A stretch of DNA of 64,000 nt from Eutreptiella sp. 'Long Island Sound 2002' (GCA_964036045.1 OZ038388.1:2303501-2367500), one strand, 5' to 3'. Positions 1 through 12,320 are shown, numbered from the stretch's first letter. Numbers and translations: made by a program. The notes: a model not told the origin generated them from the letters alone.

Positions 1-960
1 ACGGTGGTGCAGAAGCCAAAAGCCCCAACAAGTCAGCAGAACAAAACGGCCAAATCACAGAAACCCCACAAATTGGTTCAATTCCAGGACCCATTGTTTT
101 TTGCACTTTTTGTCACTTGTCCTGAGGAGAAAAATGGTTTTCACTGCAGAAACAAAGCTTGCCGGAAGAAGATGAATGCACACAGGCTTCCACTGACTCT
201 GTGTCGGCAAAACGAATCGGCGAATTCACAGAAACCCCGCAAATCAGCATAACAAATGGGCAAAATCCAGAAACCCAACAAATCGACAGATCAAATCGGC
301 GAAGTCGGCCGAATTCGGCCGCCGATTTTGGGGGGGGGGTTGTCCCTGTGTGCACCCTGGTCGGCCTATGTTGACCCACCATCTGAGGACATTTGGAAAG
401 AGCAACACTTGAGCATGAAATTATCGGCAAAATTGTGCACCCACTGAGAAGTGCTTGAAAACCACCTCTCAGAGGCAAAACCACTCGTCATTGTGCACCG
501 AATAATGCCTCTGAACAAAGTCTGAGCAAGGAATCTGGAACTTGGGACTGACTGGGCAGACTGCGAAAGCCGCAGAAAATGAGCATTTGATGCACAAACT
601 GATGTGTTGGGATGCAGGGTTCTAAGGAGTTGGTCACTATGGCTGTCAGACACTGCAGCACAGGCACGTGGATGGCACGTTGTACTGCAGAAGGAATGAG
701 CTGAAAAAGCTTGGCTGGATCACTCTGCGTCTGGGTATTCTGCTGAGCAGCTGGGCATAGGGATGTTTTTGGGTCAGTAGCTTCGTGGTCAGACTCCGGA
801 TACAAAGGGGCCTCGATGCACTATCCGAACTTGGAATGCTATGAAAAGCAGTAAGAAACACATCTGTAATAGAATGGGAACTGGGTTTCTTTTCTGTCTG
901 CCACTTGATCGTGCACTCAGAGCCCTCCACTGCGAGCACCTTACCCCAATGCAAATACCC

Positions 961-1206
961 CTTGAAATTGTGCCCCTGGGCTCTGGCCAAGGTTGCTGAG
1001 TACCCTACTTCACAAAATTCAGGCATTATGTATGATCCGTTCAAATGACCTCTCTGCATAGGTCCCCCAGCGAAGGAAGACCCCTGTTCTCTGAGCAGAT
1101 GAAACTGTGCACATGGGCTCTGGCCAAAATGGCTGAGTAGCCTACTTTACAACATTCAGATAGTACCTGTGATCCTCTGCAATGAACTCTCTGCATAGGT
1201 CCCCCT
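961..1206. repeat. Tandem duplication, unit about 138 bp
   Basis: Bases 961-1068 and 1099-1206 are two diverged direct copies. Both run from 'TGAAA(T/C)TGTGC' through 'GGGCTCTGGCCAA' and 'CTGAGTA' to 'CTCTCTGCATAGGTCCCCC'. Small indels separate them. No coding function is apparent. Confidence 0.75.
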
Positions 1207-1289
1207 GCTCCGCGGGCTGACGATTGCATTTAAGATGTCTGCGCAACAAACGACATTTGTATAGCGCCTCGTCTTGCTAATCTGGCGCT

Positions 1290-1357
1290 CCAGAGGGGGT
1301 CCAGAGGGGGTCCAGAGGGGGGTGGGGGTGGGGGTGGGGGTGGGGGGGGTGGGGGTG
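1290..1357. repeat. G-rich minisatellite, likely quadruplex-forming
   Basis: Three copies of a CCAGAGGGGGT unit pass into at least five GGGGGT units. Many runs of three or more G at short spacing fit the rule for G-quadruplex formation on the plus strand. Confidence 0.7.
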
Positions 1358-1617
1358 TCAAGCCTCACAGGTCAGCGCCCCCAGTGGGTGGGGAGCAATC
1401 AACCCAGAAAAAGAGTGGATGTGGTGGAGATGCGCAAAAAGGTAGAAATGGGTGAAACAGGGTGTAAATCCAAGCGCGGGGGGGGGGGGGGGGGTTAAAA
1501 TCAAACTTGCTTCATCACCCGTGCCGTCACGGGGTCCCCGCACACACCACGTTCCCCCACAGGTGCCCAGGGAATCGCCCATAACACTTTTTTGACCACT
1601 TCTAAAATTTGCGGCAT

Positions 1618-1764
1618 GCGCGCTAAAAAAAAATACTCCGCGCAGAAAAAGAATGTCTGAGTATTTTTTTTAGCGCGCAATATTTTTTTAGCGCAGAATA
1701 TTTTTGAGTGCGGATTATTTTTTTTAGCTAAAAAAATACAACCTCTAAAAAAAAATAATCCGCA
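1618..1764. repeat. Two adjacent A/T-core hairpins
   Basis: Arms 1618-1638 (GCGCGCTA9TACTC) and 1659-1678 pair almost perfectly. Arms 1709-1730 and 1745-1764 (TGCGGATTA.../...TAATCCGCA) form a second stem. Both have a GC-rich foot and an A8-9/T8 middle, so they look like related foldbacks. Confidence 0.65.
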
Positions 1765-2167
1765 TCTAAAAAAGAATACAGGACCCATAGGGCTGGTACT
1801 GTTTTTGTTTGGATTCACCACCTTGATTGCATCTTGAAAATACTCCAAATGAATACATCCTTCTTGTGAGAGCCCCACCACTGTGGCAGGAACATGCACC
1901 CCATTGGAGCAGGTGCAGAACACCTGTCACCAACATTGAAGTCAATGGCCAATGCAATAGAAGGTTTGAGGACATGAGGGGCAAAATATGATGTCCCGCA
2001 GCTGACACGCTGAGAATGTATCACCGTAAACCCGGCTCAGGGTGCCCGTTTGCAAGGGTACACACAAGCAGGGGAGGGGGGATGATGCTACAATTATGTA
2101 CAATGGCAACGGTACACTACGACAATGCTGTGTGGGTTGCCCATGCCAATCATACAACCCAAAAATT

Positions 2168-2230
2168 GGCTACAGGTGGTGGAAAATAGCCGACTTTTCG
2201 CATAACGCGCGCACAGCGCACAGTGCCCCC
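2168..2230. repeat. Short dispersed repeat, copy 1 (second copy 10,312-10,390)
   Basis: The sequence GGTGGTGGAAAATAGCC(G/A)ACTTTTCGCA followed by GCGCACAGCGCA-like sequence recurs at 10,312-10,390 in the same orientation. It adjoins the larger repeat beginning near 2,255. No coding function seen. Confidence 0.55.
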
Positions 2231-2254
2231 CCCAATAATAGTGGCAAGTGCATG

Positions 2255-2445
2255 TTCCCTGGTGCTCCGGATGTATGTGACAGCCGTGCTGGGAATAGCA
2301 ATGTTGATCATGGCTGGAAATCACATCAAAACAAACAGCATTGGGTTGCACTGTGTGGCACAATGTTGTTATGAACAGAATGAACCATTACAGACATGAA
2401 TGGGCCCCTCTTTCCCTCTACAACAGCCTGACAAACGCCCTGTCT
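2255..2445 (-). repeat. Dispersed ORF-bearing repeat family, partial copy 1
   Basis: Homologous in DNA and in one minus-strand frame to 4,303-4,860 and 62,757-63,515. The frame shares the block AVTYIRST(R/S)EHA(L/V)PAT-like, plus an upstream 'CS.QH...CNP' block, with the other two copies. Frame breaks make this copy non-functional. No protein family was recognised. Confidence 0.55.
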
Positions 2446-4300
2446 TACGTTCGGGACCACCAAAGCAGACCACAAGCAATGGATGTCGTGGGAAGGAAAG
2501 ACAGAAATAGCAGAAGTTTTGCCTGCTGTCCCACAGCCATGCCATGAGTAATGGCAACAGAAAAGCGGATGTATATTCATACAGTCACATTTATTTGCCA
2601 AAGACAAAGTCAAAGACTGTGGCCAACGTTTATATGGGAGGCACAATGGACCTCCATCATGAATGCAATGCAGACAATGCAGCCAGCCACGCATGCAAAA
2701 AAAAGGCACCCTTTGAGGTTTGGCTTGGGGCGATGTAGCATAGGACAGACATACAGAATGATGTGCGAGAGGTTGCTACCATGGATGTAACAGAGTGTCA
2801 AACAGGCCATGCAAACCACTGTGTAGCGGGGCCCTCAAAAGAGGCTGGATTCAGTGGTTGTTCACTCAACAAAAATTTGGTCAGTCACTATTGAGGCACA
2901 TGGCCCTCTCAGTGCAGCATACATCTTTTGGTTCAGATATGCCGAGTGATCAGGGATGTGTTTCACTGGTTGCCGTTTTCATGCAGAGCCCTGATGCATA
3001 CCTGCAGTTTGGGAAGAAAACGGAGCAAAGACTCAGGGAATGTTCTTGGACTGTGAGGGCACTACCCAGGCACTGTGTGTGCAATGTATGCGAACTATGT
3101 GCACATTTGGTCATACTTTTTGGAACTAGAGAGAACAGGAAGAATAACTTCAAGGGAGCTTATGAAATGGTCCAACTCTGACTATGATTCAGTGCTTGAT
3201 CAAAGAATGAGGGTGTGTATGAACCCAAATGAGCACTGCCTGCCTGTTCCATTGCACTTGGGAACAGTTCCTCCATTGCATGTGACAAACAGCACAGGAA
3301 AGAACGATTGCGGAGAAGGAGGAGGCTAACTTCAACCCACTGTGCCAAGGCATTTTGCTTCTTCACCGCTTCCTCCCTGTCTCCTTCATATTTTTCTCAA
3401 CCTTTGCAACCATGGAATGCACCTTGCCACTTCCATCAACTTGTCCACATTGGCTACCTCCAGTTCCGCAGCATTGAGTTGCTGCTGTCTCACTCTGCCA
3501 TCGCAACTTCAGCACACCCCTTTCTTTTCTGCTCATGCATAATCATTTTGTGCATCTTGTCTCCATCATTTACAGTTTCCGCAACTTTTGTGCTTACTCT
3601 TGGTCATGTAGAGTTGATCATGTTGATCATGTAGATTCTCTCTGATGTCGCTAATGACATCAGAGAGAAATGAAAGCAAGCGGTTGGTTCAGAAGGTGAT
3701 TAGGAAACACGGTAACATATGCAAAAAAGCCCCAAACTAGGGTGCCGTTGTTCCAAAGGTCCACAAGGTGCGCTCCGCACAAATGCACCCCTCAAAAAAC
3801 AGAGGTCAGTGGAGGCACTTGAACAGGGGAAACCCCATCAGAGTTTCCAACTGGAAAAAATGGAGGCTTCAAAGTCAGTCAAAATGAGTAAGAGACATGA
3901 ACAGCGCACAGTCCCACTAGAATGCACGCCAACCCTAGGGGAGAAAAATGTTCTTCGGCACCGTGAACTTTTAGGCCAATTGGCCCCCCCCCCCCTTGGG
4001 GACTGTGCAAAGGGGGGGGGGGGGGCTGTCCATGGCCATAAATCGACGGTCGGCACCAACCAGAATCACTCTGGGACCCTCAACAGTAGTTCATGTCTCG
4101 ACGCGGCGAAGCGGGACTGTCCATGGGGGCGGGGGGAAAGGGGGCTAGCTTGGGTGTGGAGTCAGAGCAGAGCTATGTACAATGAGGAAATATCAGGGCA
4201 TCAGGGAAAAGGCTCCATGCACTATGAACTTGGAGAGCAAGGGTCAATTTCATAAGCCTCCCCCATCCCCCAGGACTAGGTCCATATTTCAGTACCCCCC
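2446..4300. other. No gene recognised
   Basis: Open frames up to 178 codons occur on either strand but show no motif, signal peptide or domain, and they overlap one another. A perfect hairpin at 3,636-3,669 and poly-C/poly-G tracts at about 3,987 and 4,012 are the only structures seen. Confidence 0.5.
3636..3669. repeat. Perfect 14-bp hairpin, 6-nt loop
   Basis: TTCTCTCTGATGTC (3636-3649) pairs without mismatch with GACATCAGAGAGAA (3656-3669) around the loop GCTAAT. TTGATCATG is repeated just upstream (3,614-3,632). It could be a foldback remnant or an RNA stem. No T-run follows, so it is not a bacterial-type terminator. Confidence 0.6.
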
Positions 4301-4302
4301 CC

Positions 4303-4860
4303 CCCCTTGCGCAAGCACCGGCAAGGTCAGGAAAACGATGGTCACACCAGGTCCTGGTGCTTGGACAAGGTGGTGCTTGCGCACGACGCGCGGTACCAAA
4401 AAGACGTGTGTCACCGAAAACCTGCCCATACCTCACCCTCAGCACAATTGTTGTAACAGGGCACTAGAACACAACGGATTGGGAAGAGGACACGGTCAAA
4501 AAGGGCATGATGCTCAATCTCATGCCCATTCCTCATGTATTTGAGATGAATGAAGTAGACACAAGTAGAACGACCAATACTAGTGGCAGGCACGTGCTCA
4601 CTTGTGGACCGGATGTACGTGACAGCCAAGCCAGGAGTAACAGCATTAGTCATGGCTGAAAATAATATCAAAACAAACAGCAGTGGTTTGCAGTACCAAG
4701 CATGATGTTGTTATGAGCAGGAGGACTCATCCCAAACATGACAGAGCCCCTGTTTCCCTCTACAATCGGCACACAACCACGTTCGGCTAAGTTTCTGACA
4801 ATAAAAACTGTGGTCAGAAAAACAACGGTCACACCAGGTCCCGCTTTAGGCTAGGTGAGA
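4303..4860 (-). repeat. Dispersed ORF-bearing repeat family, copy 2
   Basis: About 550 bp, matching 62,757-63,515 along most of its length. GCGCAAGCACCGGCAAGG at the left pairs with GGTGCTTGCGC near 4,365. The motif AACRAYGGTCACACCAGGTCC occurs near both ends (4,335 and 4,821) as a short terminal direct repeat. The minus-strand frame 4,411-4,671 carries AVTYIRSTSEHVPATSIG and, downstream, LKYMRNGHEIEHHALFDRV, both found again in the 63-kb copy. The protein family is unknown. Confidence 0.6.
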
Positions 4861-7000
4861 TATAAGGATCAGCGTCAGAAAGGACAAAGAAGGACGAAAG
4901 GTTGATGGCTACCGAGGCTGCAAATATCCTGCCTCGGGAAGGCTTTGGCACTTTATGTATAGCAGCTCCCCCCCTCCCTCCCCGATGCAGGCCCAGCACC
5001 AGCTGCAGCATCTATTGTATACATGCAGAGGCTGCTCTCGGGGCTGGGGTGAGGGTTTTGCGATACCCACCCGGGCGAAGCAAAACTGAGTGGCAGCATA
5101 GTACTCGCCCCACAAAACCAATGCAGGCGCAGGCCCCAATGGATACAGGCAAGGCACACAAGCCGCTGGAAAGTCAATGGGCTTCAATGGGAGCTCACCG
5201 ACCTGGTGACTTGTACGCGTTGTGAAATCACTGCGATCTTCTTGCGCAGCAATGCAGAGCATGCGCTCAGGCGGGACACACAACTGAATCTCTGGTGTTC
5301 CAAAATGTTATCAGAATCAAGATCTGGCAGGTTGACCCACAAAAGGAAGATCTTGCGCAGGGCAGGGCAGGGCAGGGGTCCAGGCAGGCTGATGGGTTGC
5401 CATGCACCACACCCGCGTAGTGCAGGGAGGAAATCGTGCAAGTAAGAGAATCCAAAGAAGTCCAAAGAAGATCCAGTGCACTAAAAGTGCAGTCCGAAGG
5501 AGTGCCAATCTTTACCCCATCGCTACACGCCATGTGCACACGGGCAGTGCAGGTATCAGGTGCAACGTTACCAGAAGTCATCCAGTGTACAACAGCAACA
5601 ACAACAGAGCGCCCATACTGAAGTAAATCCATGTGATAGACCAAGTTGAAAAAAATGGCGAACCCACTCTACATTCATAGCCCCCCCAAGAAGTGACCTC
5701 CACAAACAATCAAATCACACAAAAAGGCATGGTGTTGTGCACCAATTGTGCTACATGGCAACCCACTACTCTCATGGAACTCCCATCTCTTGGTAGGTAT
5801 GATGTTGCATGTTTGATTGTTTCTAAGCTACCAAAGCCATGTCCCGGGCACTGATGATCTTGTCTGTGTGGTGTGGTACTTGTACAAATTATCGAGGGAG
5901 CAGACAACGAACACACTGGTACAGCAGAATAACACACAAAGCCGTAACCATGACCACTACTCATCGGTCCCTTGATTCCAGCACCGCAAAGACCTAGTTC
6001 AAAAAATGGCGCAGGTTGACGAAGGTGTCTGTTTTTAGACAAGCCCGTGCTTACGCAAAAGGGTGTAATGGTAGGGATGTAGGTCCATGCAATAAGAGAC
6101 AGGTCAAGTGGCAAGAGGGGTCAAGTGTGTAATAGGCTAAATGAAATGCACTTTAGTGCAGTTGCTCTACAATCGGTGATTCCAAGAAAACTTCTTGTCA
6201 CCCATTGTTTACACCCTTGGGCAGCACTCATTCTAGAATTCCCCCTTTATACCCTCGGCTGGTGTGCCAAGCCTGACCCCCTTTGCACCACATTGTGGTG
6301 CTACCGCCGTTGACCTGCGGTGGGAATCCTTCAGCAAACTTACTTACAGCTCCACACAACAACATTCCTTGGCTGCTCCATTCACCCGCCTGGGAGTCAG
6401 AGATAGATATAAATGGGGGGGGGGGGGGGGCTCCCCCTTCTCCCACCCCCCCACCCGCATTGTGACGAAGCGTCATGATATCCGTCACAAAAAAACCCAT
6501 GGAGCCTTTTGGGCATCACGATATTTTCAGAACTGCAGATTCCCACTATGGCCCTTTGTAAATATCGTGACATGTCATGATTCACTACCACCCCCCATAC
6601 CCCCACCCCAAGTGGCGCGAGAATTATATCTTCCCTGCTGGGAGTCCACGGGCTTAGGGCGTGAATCCTTGTTGGGGGCCTGCTAGTGGACCATCGCTTC
6701 ATGGGGGCAGAGGGGACACTGTCACAGTCCAAATCTACTGCGGACCATGTCCACAAGAAGAACACACACATCCCATCCTGGGTCATGTGGTATTAGCACC
6801 CAGAATGTGGCACCAGCCCTCAAATCAGCGTATGACCGCCGTAGTATTTCTGGCAACCAGCGCATGACAGGCACAGCCCTTTCCAAAAATGTACTAAGTG
6901 AGGCCGTTTGTGCACAGCGCGCATATTACGGGGAGAAATTGGGGATTTTGGCTACAATTGGCAACATTCTTGCCTATCTAGACCATAATACAACCCACAA
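4861..7000. other. No gene recognised; short remnant of the dispersed family
   Basis: Bases about 6,030-6,065 repeat the terminal motif 'TTAGACAAGCCCGTGCTT(A/G)CGC' of the dispersed family. The rest has poly-G at 6,416-6,430 and mixed-frame short ORFs without motifs. Confidence 0.45.
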
Positions 7001-7002
7001 TG

Positions 7003-7014
7003 TTAGGGTTAGGG
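7003..7014 (+). repeat. TTAGGGTTAGGG, two telomere-like units
   Basis: Two TTAGGG units lie just left of the large repeat at 7,130-8,470. An identical pair (8,579-8,590) lies just right of it. Whether they mark repeat ends or are chance cannot be told from two units. Confidence 0.4.
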
Positions 7015-7129
7015 TAGCTGGTGGAACCAGTCTTGGTTTTATAACCCTCTTTAGTGTCTAGGGTGGACCTAACAGGTTTGGCAAGCAAGCAAGCAGCAAG
7101 CAGCAAGCAAGCAGCAAGCACACACGAAA

Positions 7130-8470
7130 TGGGGGAAAATCACAGCTCCGTCGTGGTGCTTCGGATTCGGCCAAAATTTTGGTGGATGCTACCTATAGGT
7201 GTGAGGGACAACCACACAAAGTATGAGCCAGAAACTCGACGGTGGCGGCCGGGAACGGGCGTTGCAAGTGCCGGACCTCCATTTCAAAATCTGCAATTTA
7301 GCGCCAAAATCAGCCTTTTTTTGCCCAAAACCGCCCTAGGACCTACTGAAAATGGCCAAATGAAGGGAAATAGTGGCTACTCTACACATGCAGCTAGACT
7401 TCCCTATGCCAAAGGGCCCTCTAGGGCCCTCTAACTCCACAATATGTCCGCGAACCGCCCACAAAAGGCCCCTAGAAGCCCCAAAAATGTGTGCACATTG
7501 GCTACCGACAGCCCCAAACCAAAAAAAGACCATATCTTGGGCTACGTGGCTCAAAATGCGATTTCGAGCGCACTTAATCCACCCGCAAACACCAACTTTT
7601 GGTGGTTTCCGGCCCTCAAAATTGCCCTAACTGACGCCTAGACCCCCATACCTCCCAGACCCCCATATCGAGGCCCAGCGGGCTGCGGCAAGCTGCAGGA
7701 GGTAGCCAAAAGAGGTGGCTGCCAACATGGGTCAACAAGGTCCATTGTGTGCAAAAAAAAAAAAAGACTTTTTTCAAAAATGATCCCGGACCACATGGAA
7801 TGCCAAAACAAGTGTTTTTGGCGCGTTTTGAGCTTGTGGTGGCCCGTTTTTGGCCCTCCTAAAATCCCAAAATGCCTTGAAATGGGCTGTTTTGAGAACA
7901 AAAATGGGTCAAAAATGTGTTTTTCCAAAAATGATCTTAGACCATTTGGGGTGCCTAAACAAGTTAAATGAGCCCTTTTTGAGCCCATTGCAAGCCATTT
8001 TGGCCCCTCCAAAGTCACAAAATGCCTTGAAAATGGGTTGTTTTGGGACTCAAAACGGGTCAAAAATGAGTCAAAAATGTGTTTTCCCAAAAATGTTCAT
8101 GGACCGTTTGGGGTGCACAAACAAGTGAAATGGGCCCTTTTTGAGCCCATTGCAATCCATTTTGGCCACTCTAGAGTCACAAAATATCTTGTGGATGGGC
8201 TGTTTTGGGACCAAAAATCAGTCAAAAATGGATCAAAATGTGTTTTTCCAAAGGTACTTTTGGACTATTTGGCGTGCACAAACAAGTGGAATGAGCCCAT
8301 TTGGAGCCCATGTTGAGCAAGTTTGGCCCCTCTCAAGGCCAAAGGGGGCTTGAAAATGGGCCAGTTTAGGACCACAAACGGCTCAAAAACGGGTCAAAAC
8401 CATGGTTTTGTAAAAATGATCCTAGTCTAGTTGTGGTGCCCAAACAGATGAATACAACTCATTTTGAGCC
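7130..8470 (+). repeat. Large composite repeat, copy A: unique part plus tandem array
   Basis: The left half (7,140-7,740) and the right half, an array of 152-161-bp units beginning near 7,770, 7,922, 8,083, 8,244 and 8,404, are both found again at 17,590-18,440 on the opposite strand in the same internal order. Each array unit contains 'CCAAAAATGATC..GACCATTTGG.GTGC', then 'GAGCCCATTGCAAGCCATTTTGG' and 'GGTCAAAAATG' variants. Two overlapping frames in the unique part stay open in both copies: 7,373-7,630 (ISWATWLKMRFRAHLIHPQ) and 7,444-7,641 (KKDHILGYVAQN). Copies are about 70-75 percent alike by eye. Confidence 0.75.
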
Positions 8471-8578
8471 CCTTTTGCGCCGCTCTCATCCACTTTCCAG
8501 TGCATACCTCATTTGTTGTTGTACTCTCACAGATGATGTTCCTTCCCCCACTAGCTCGGTCCCAATATTCAATCCAAG

Positions 8579-8590
8579 TTAGGGTTAGGG
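8579..8590 (+). repeat. TTAGGGTTAGGG, second telomere-like pair
   Basis: Identical to 7,003-7,014 and in the same orientation, 1,576 bp away, on the other side of the composite repeat. Confidence 0.4.
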
Positions 8591-8629
8591 TCATGTTTCA
8601 CCCCACCCCCACCTCCCAAGCCACCCAAG

Positions 8630-9521
8630 GTGGAGGGAGGGAGCGGAGGTCTGCGCAACTGTCCGCAAAAGTCTCCTGTTGCCATTTGCAGACTCCCGTG
8701 CCCAGGCGAAACCGCGCCCTGGAGGCGGGATTCCCGGGTGGCACCAGTGTTGGGAGGGTGTGCAAGCTAAGCCGTACCGGATAATGGTATGATGGAAAGA
8801 CAGATTCATTCTCTACACGGACAGTGCCGACCTCCGGACAGACACGACGGCTAAGGAAAAAGTCCAAAGCACCCACAAAACCCTGCGCACTGATCCATGT
8901 GGGGCCAGACATGCCATGGGTGAACGGAAGCAGAGCCATATCGGTGACAAACTGAGACAAAACCGGAGTGATTTCGGTGTTGACGGACACACAATTCGCC
9001 GACCACGCCAGGTTGCATTGGAAATCCCCCCCCATGAGGACTCACCTTGAGTCTGGAGCGACATGAGCACACAGCTAGTGCAGCAACGGACGATACTCCT
9101 TGGCCGTGCCTTTGGCAAACATATACACATTGACAACCTGTATCGGCATGCCCTTGTAGACAAGTTCCAATACGATGGCTCTGCCCTCCGGGTGGTGCAT
9201 GAAATCACCAACGTGGAGGTGAGAATCACGGCGCACCAGGATGGCCACCCCAGCAGAAGAGGAGGCAACTTTTGTAAAAGTGTGCCAATACAGACAGTGA
9301 AAGACAAAACGAGGGGGCAGCACCCCTGTTTCTTGCAAAAGAACTACCGCCGGGTATCCAGTCCACTGAAGTAACTGCCATAAAGCTACCACTTTGGTCT
9401 TCATAGTGTGTTCCACATTTAGTGTGAGCAGGTCAAACCCAGCCGGCATGGCCGCGGGGACCAGGGACTCCCAGTGAGAATCATTTTCTAACATTTGCAA
9501 GGAAGACAAGGCCACCTGCAA
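8630..9521 (-). pseudogene. LINE apurinic-type endonuclease (EEP fold) remnant
   Basis: The minus-strand reading shows the exonuclease-endonuclease-phosphatase order typical of LINE ORF2 N-termini: LTLNVE, then LLQETG (catalytic Glu), AGVAILVRR, GRAIVLEL, VNVY, GGDFQCN (family GDFN) and SYHYPVRLSL (in place of SDH-P). All lie in one frame, interrupted by TAG at 9,075-9,077 and TGA at 9,042-9,044. Similarity fades below about 8,660. In LINEs this domain nicks target DNA for reverse transcription. The final SDH catalytic His context is altered to YHY. No RT follows, so this is an isolated 5' fragment, unconnected to the LINE at 58-61 kb. Confidence 0.75.
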
Positions 9522-9949
9522 CTAGCGCAGAGACCCATGCACCGGGCCAGCCAATTTTTGCAAGAGGCGTCTAAGGGTAACCCCCCAATTGCAACCTCAA
9601 GACCACCTCCACATGTAGTGACTAGCATATGCACAATGAACACATGTGAAGCAACATTATTCAAAATACGCAAGAAGAAGTTGTATTGGCCCTGTGGACC
9701 TTGGGAGCATTTCTTTTCTTCAATTCGGTGTGATGAGAAAGAGCATTCCTCGTGAAGTGGGTCACAAGGTAGGGGAAGTGAGAGCTGTGATCATAATGGT
9801 TCGAATGGTCAGACCATCGAACCTCGTCCACCACCATATTGAGATACTCGTGAAATTTTTTCACGGTTGCGCCAACCACACAAGAGCTAGCCGCAAATTG
9901 CGACACATGAGCCGTTACATCCTTGGCGGTTGCATGCTTCATCTTGAGA
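9522..9949. other. No gene recognised
   Basis: This may be flanking LINE sequence upstream of the endonuclease. The reading frames are short and lack motifs. Confidence 0.4.
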
Positions 9950-10055
9950 GGCCACATCGAAGCGTGGGAGTCCATATCCCCAACTCAAGGGGCCACAACG
10001 AAGTGTGGGAGTCCATATCCCCAACTCTAGGGGCCACACCGAAGCATGGGAGCGT
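9950..10055. repeat. 41-bp tandem repeat, about 2.5 units
   Basis: Units start at 9,950, 9,991 and 10,032 with GGCCACA(T/A/C)CGAAG, then TGGGAGTCCATATCCCCAACTC. The same phrase 'GAGTCCATATCCCCAACTCAAGG' occurs once at about 48,622 and a shorter piece near 17,515. Confidence 0.7.
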
Positions 10056-12300
10056 ATGTGTCCGGTTTCCTCAATAGCACCGGAAGTTGGACAAACACAC
10101 ATGCCAGGTCGACAACACACGACCTCACATATGTGGAAGAGATCTTATTATGTTGAACAATAGTGTCGAGCTCCTTCTCGTTGCGACGGGATCGTGCGAC
10201 GGGATGCAGAATTCAGGACCCTAGGGCCCGTGGCAAGCATCAGACTAAAACAAAAAATCCCTGGTGGACTAGCAGGGGCTGTAGGGTGCAGAATTCAGGA
10301 CCCCGGGACCCGTGGCTACCGGTGGTGAAAAATAGCCAACTTTTCGCACAGTGCGCACACAGCACGGGCACGGCGCACGGTGTGCCCCCTTAGAGGTTGA
10401 CTGTGAAGGCAATCTACCCTGTGAGCATGCGACATGTGAGCGAGTGACGTCTGCTCTGCCGGTAGAGATGGACTACCAGCGGTCAAAGCGGAAGGGGACT
10501 ATGACGGCTGGCTTCCCTCGCGTGGTTGCGACACGGACATCGGCAGTGTGGCCGAGCGTTGTGACGGCGGGTGATCGCGCACCTTAGCCTCTGGCGATGC
10601 GATGAGATTGCAACCAGGTTGATTGGGAGGTGGTGAAGGTGACCGCACCCAGTACTCCCTTTCCATTATGTGGACATGAGGGTTTGAGAGAAGGCAGAGT
10701 AGTGGAGGCCCTCGAACGGGGTACCCGAATTTATCACCATAGCACCAAAACGGGGACCCTTTTGGAATGACATGCGTAACAACACACTTAAATGCACTGG
10801 AAATGAGGGCTAGGCATGCAAGCAACTCATATAAATGCATAACAAGGCTCATGGTTAGTCATACGAGGCACCACTATGCAGCTTGGGTATGGTCCTGCAC
10901 AACCTTTGTGCACGCAATACACCCCCCGTGGCCCGATTGTGCTCTCACTTTGTCCAAAATATTGTGCATGTATCACCACATGTTTGGGGACACATGAAGC
11001 AAAGCATACGGCCAAACAGGAGGCATGAGAGTTTTTTTTTGGGGGGGGGGGTTCATAAGCATCGCAAAAGGCCACCCCAAATGGGTCTGACCGGCGCATG
11101 ACCGGCGGAAGCTTTGTCATAGCCGGCGCTATTTGGAGTATTGCTACCTACCCTTCATTTGGACAGACTTTGAGGTGTAGAGGTGACCACATATTTTCTT
11201 TGAGAGACCCACCATGCCCAAAGGCTGCAAAAAACCTGGGGCACATACAGGACGGACTTTGGAGACTTGGCATGAAGCAGCATTAAGGCCAATGCCCAAA
11301 GACCCATTTCAAGGTTCTTGGACTCGTGTTGTCCACAGCACAACGTCCGCCACACCGTCCAGTTGTAGCCAGCATCATCATGGCACACTATCATGTCCTC
11401 AGGGCGATTCGTGGGGGAGGTCAGTGCACGCGGGTGCGCTGCTGGTAAGTGTCTGCAGTGGGTGCTTGCACTGCAGACGCAAGAAAGAGGCTAACCCGCA
11501 CAATTATCACAGGCGGTTTTATACCTTGTCAGGGATGGGAGGATTGACAAGCCACGGACATGGCAGGTTCTTCAGGGATGCAGTGGTGAAACCCCCGACC
11601 AGGCTTTGCTTGCCATGTGTGTGTGCTCTGTGTGTGCTGGCACGTGAAGATGGCAAGAGAATCGGGCAGTCACAAAACAGCATTTGTAGTTGGCCGTTGG
11701 CACATCCTGCGCTGAAATGTGCATCAGCGTAAGTCGCTGGGAGTAGAGATGCCTCAAGCTCAAGATACAACGTACTCCAAAGACGAGAGCTAGGGCCCCA
11801 TATCTGCTTCCTCGCATGCCTCAACGTGCCAGAGTGCAGTACGATCAAAGGCAAGAGCTGTGAAGGGGAATGGGCCCACACTGACATCAAAACATAACAA
11901 CGGTGGGGCATTCAAAAAAATATGGGCCAAAAAGCTCCGTGACTGGTTGTGCCAGTAGCCTTGGGACAGGCAGATGGGCACCTATGCGTAGGCAGAATTC
12001 TTGCATGGGGGAATGTGCATCATCAGGAATACCCATGGCTCTACCAAAACTATGTGCCCTGTCCAACAAGGCGGACAGAGGAGGGTTGGGGGAGCTGGCA
12101 CGCACCAGGCGCACGCAGAAGAGGGGTTTGCAGTGCACCAAGCGGGATTGGGGGGGCTGGGGGTTGCCAGAAAGGCTAAGTATGCCGGTGGGTACTTCCG
12201 GGTGTACACCACTGGGGAGCAGTATTTTGAGTGGGACCGTGAAGTTCGGAGGGTGCTCAGAAGGAACGGGGGGTCGAAAAATTCTATTGCCTTCGGCAGT
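10056..12300. other. No gene recognised
   Basis: A short direct repeat (TGCAGAATTCAGGACCC) occurs at about 10,205 and 10,289. Open frames of up to 172 codons (e.g. 11,214-11,732 plus) have no recognisable domain. Confidence 0.45.
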
Positions 12301-12320
12301 GCACCTCGAAGAGAGGCTGA

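Larger units (their letters stand above)
1..2160. other. Gene-poor repeat region
   Basis: No reading frame here resembles a known protein. The first 300 bases hold loose repeats of a motif like CAGAAACCC(C/A)ACAAATC (near 55-75, 225-245 and 270-290). Further along are a tandem duplication, a G-rich minisatellite, a run of 17 G near 1,478 and two A/T-rich hairpins, listed separately. Short open frames on both strands overlap and look like chance. Confidence 0.6.

Noticed and set aside
8000-8016. AGCCATTTTGGC in the composite repeat (also reverse-complemented near 1,120), resembling part of the dinoflagellate spliced leader
   Set aside because: Only 12 of about 22 bases match, without the CCGT start or TCAAG end, and one copy lies within a tandem array unit.
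9950-10055. Short regular repeats considered as a CRISPR array
   Set aside because: The units are contiguous 41-bp tandem copies with no spacers, in eukaryotic repeat DNA.
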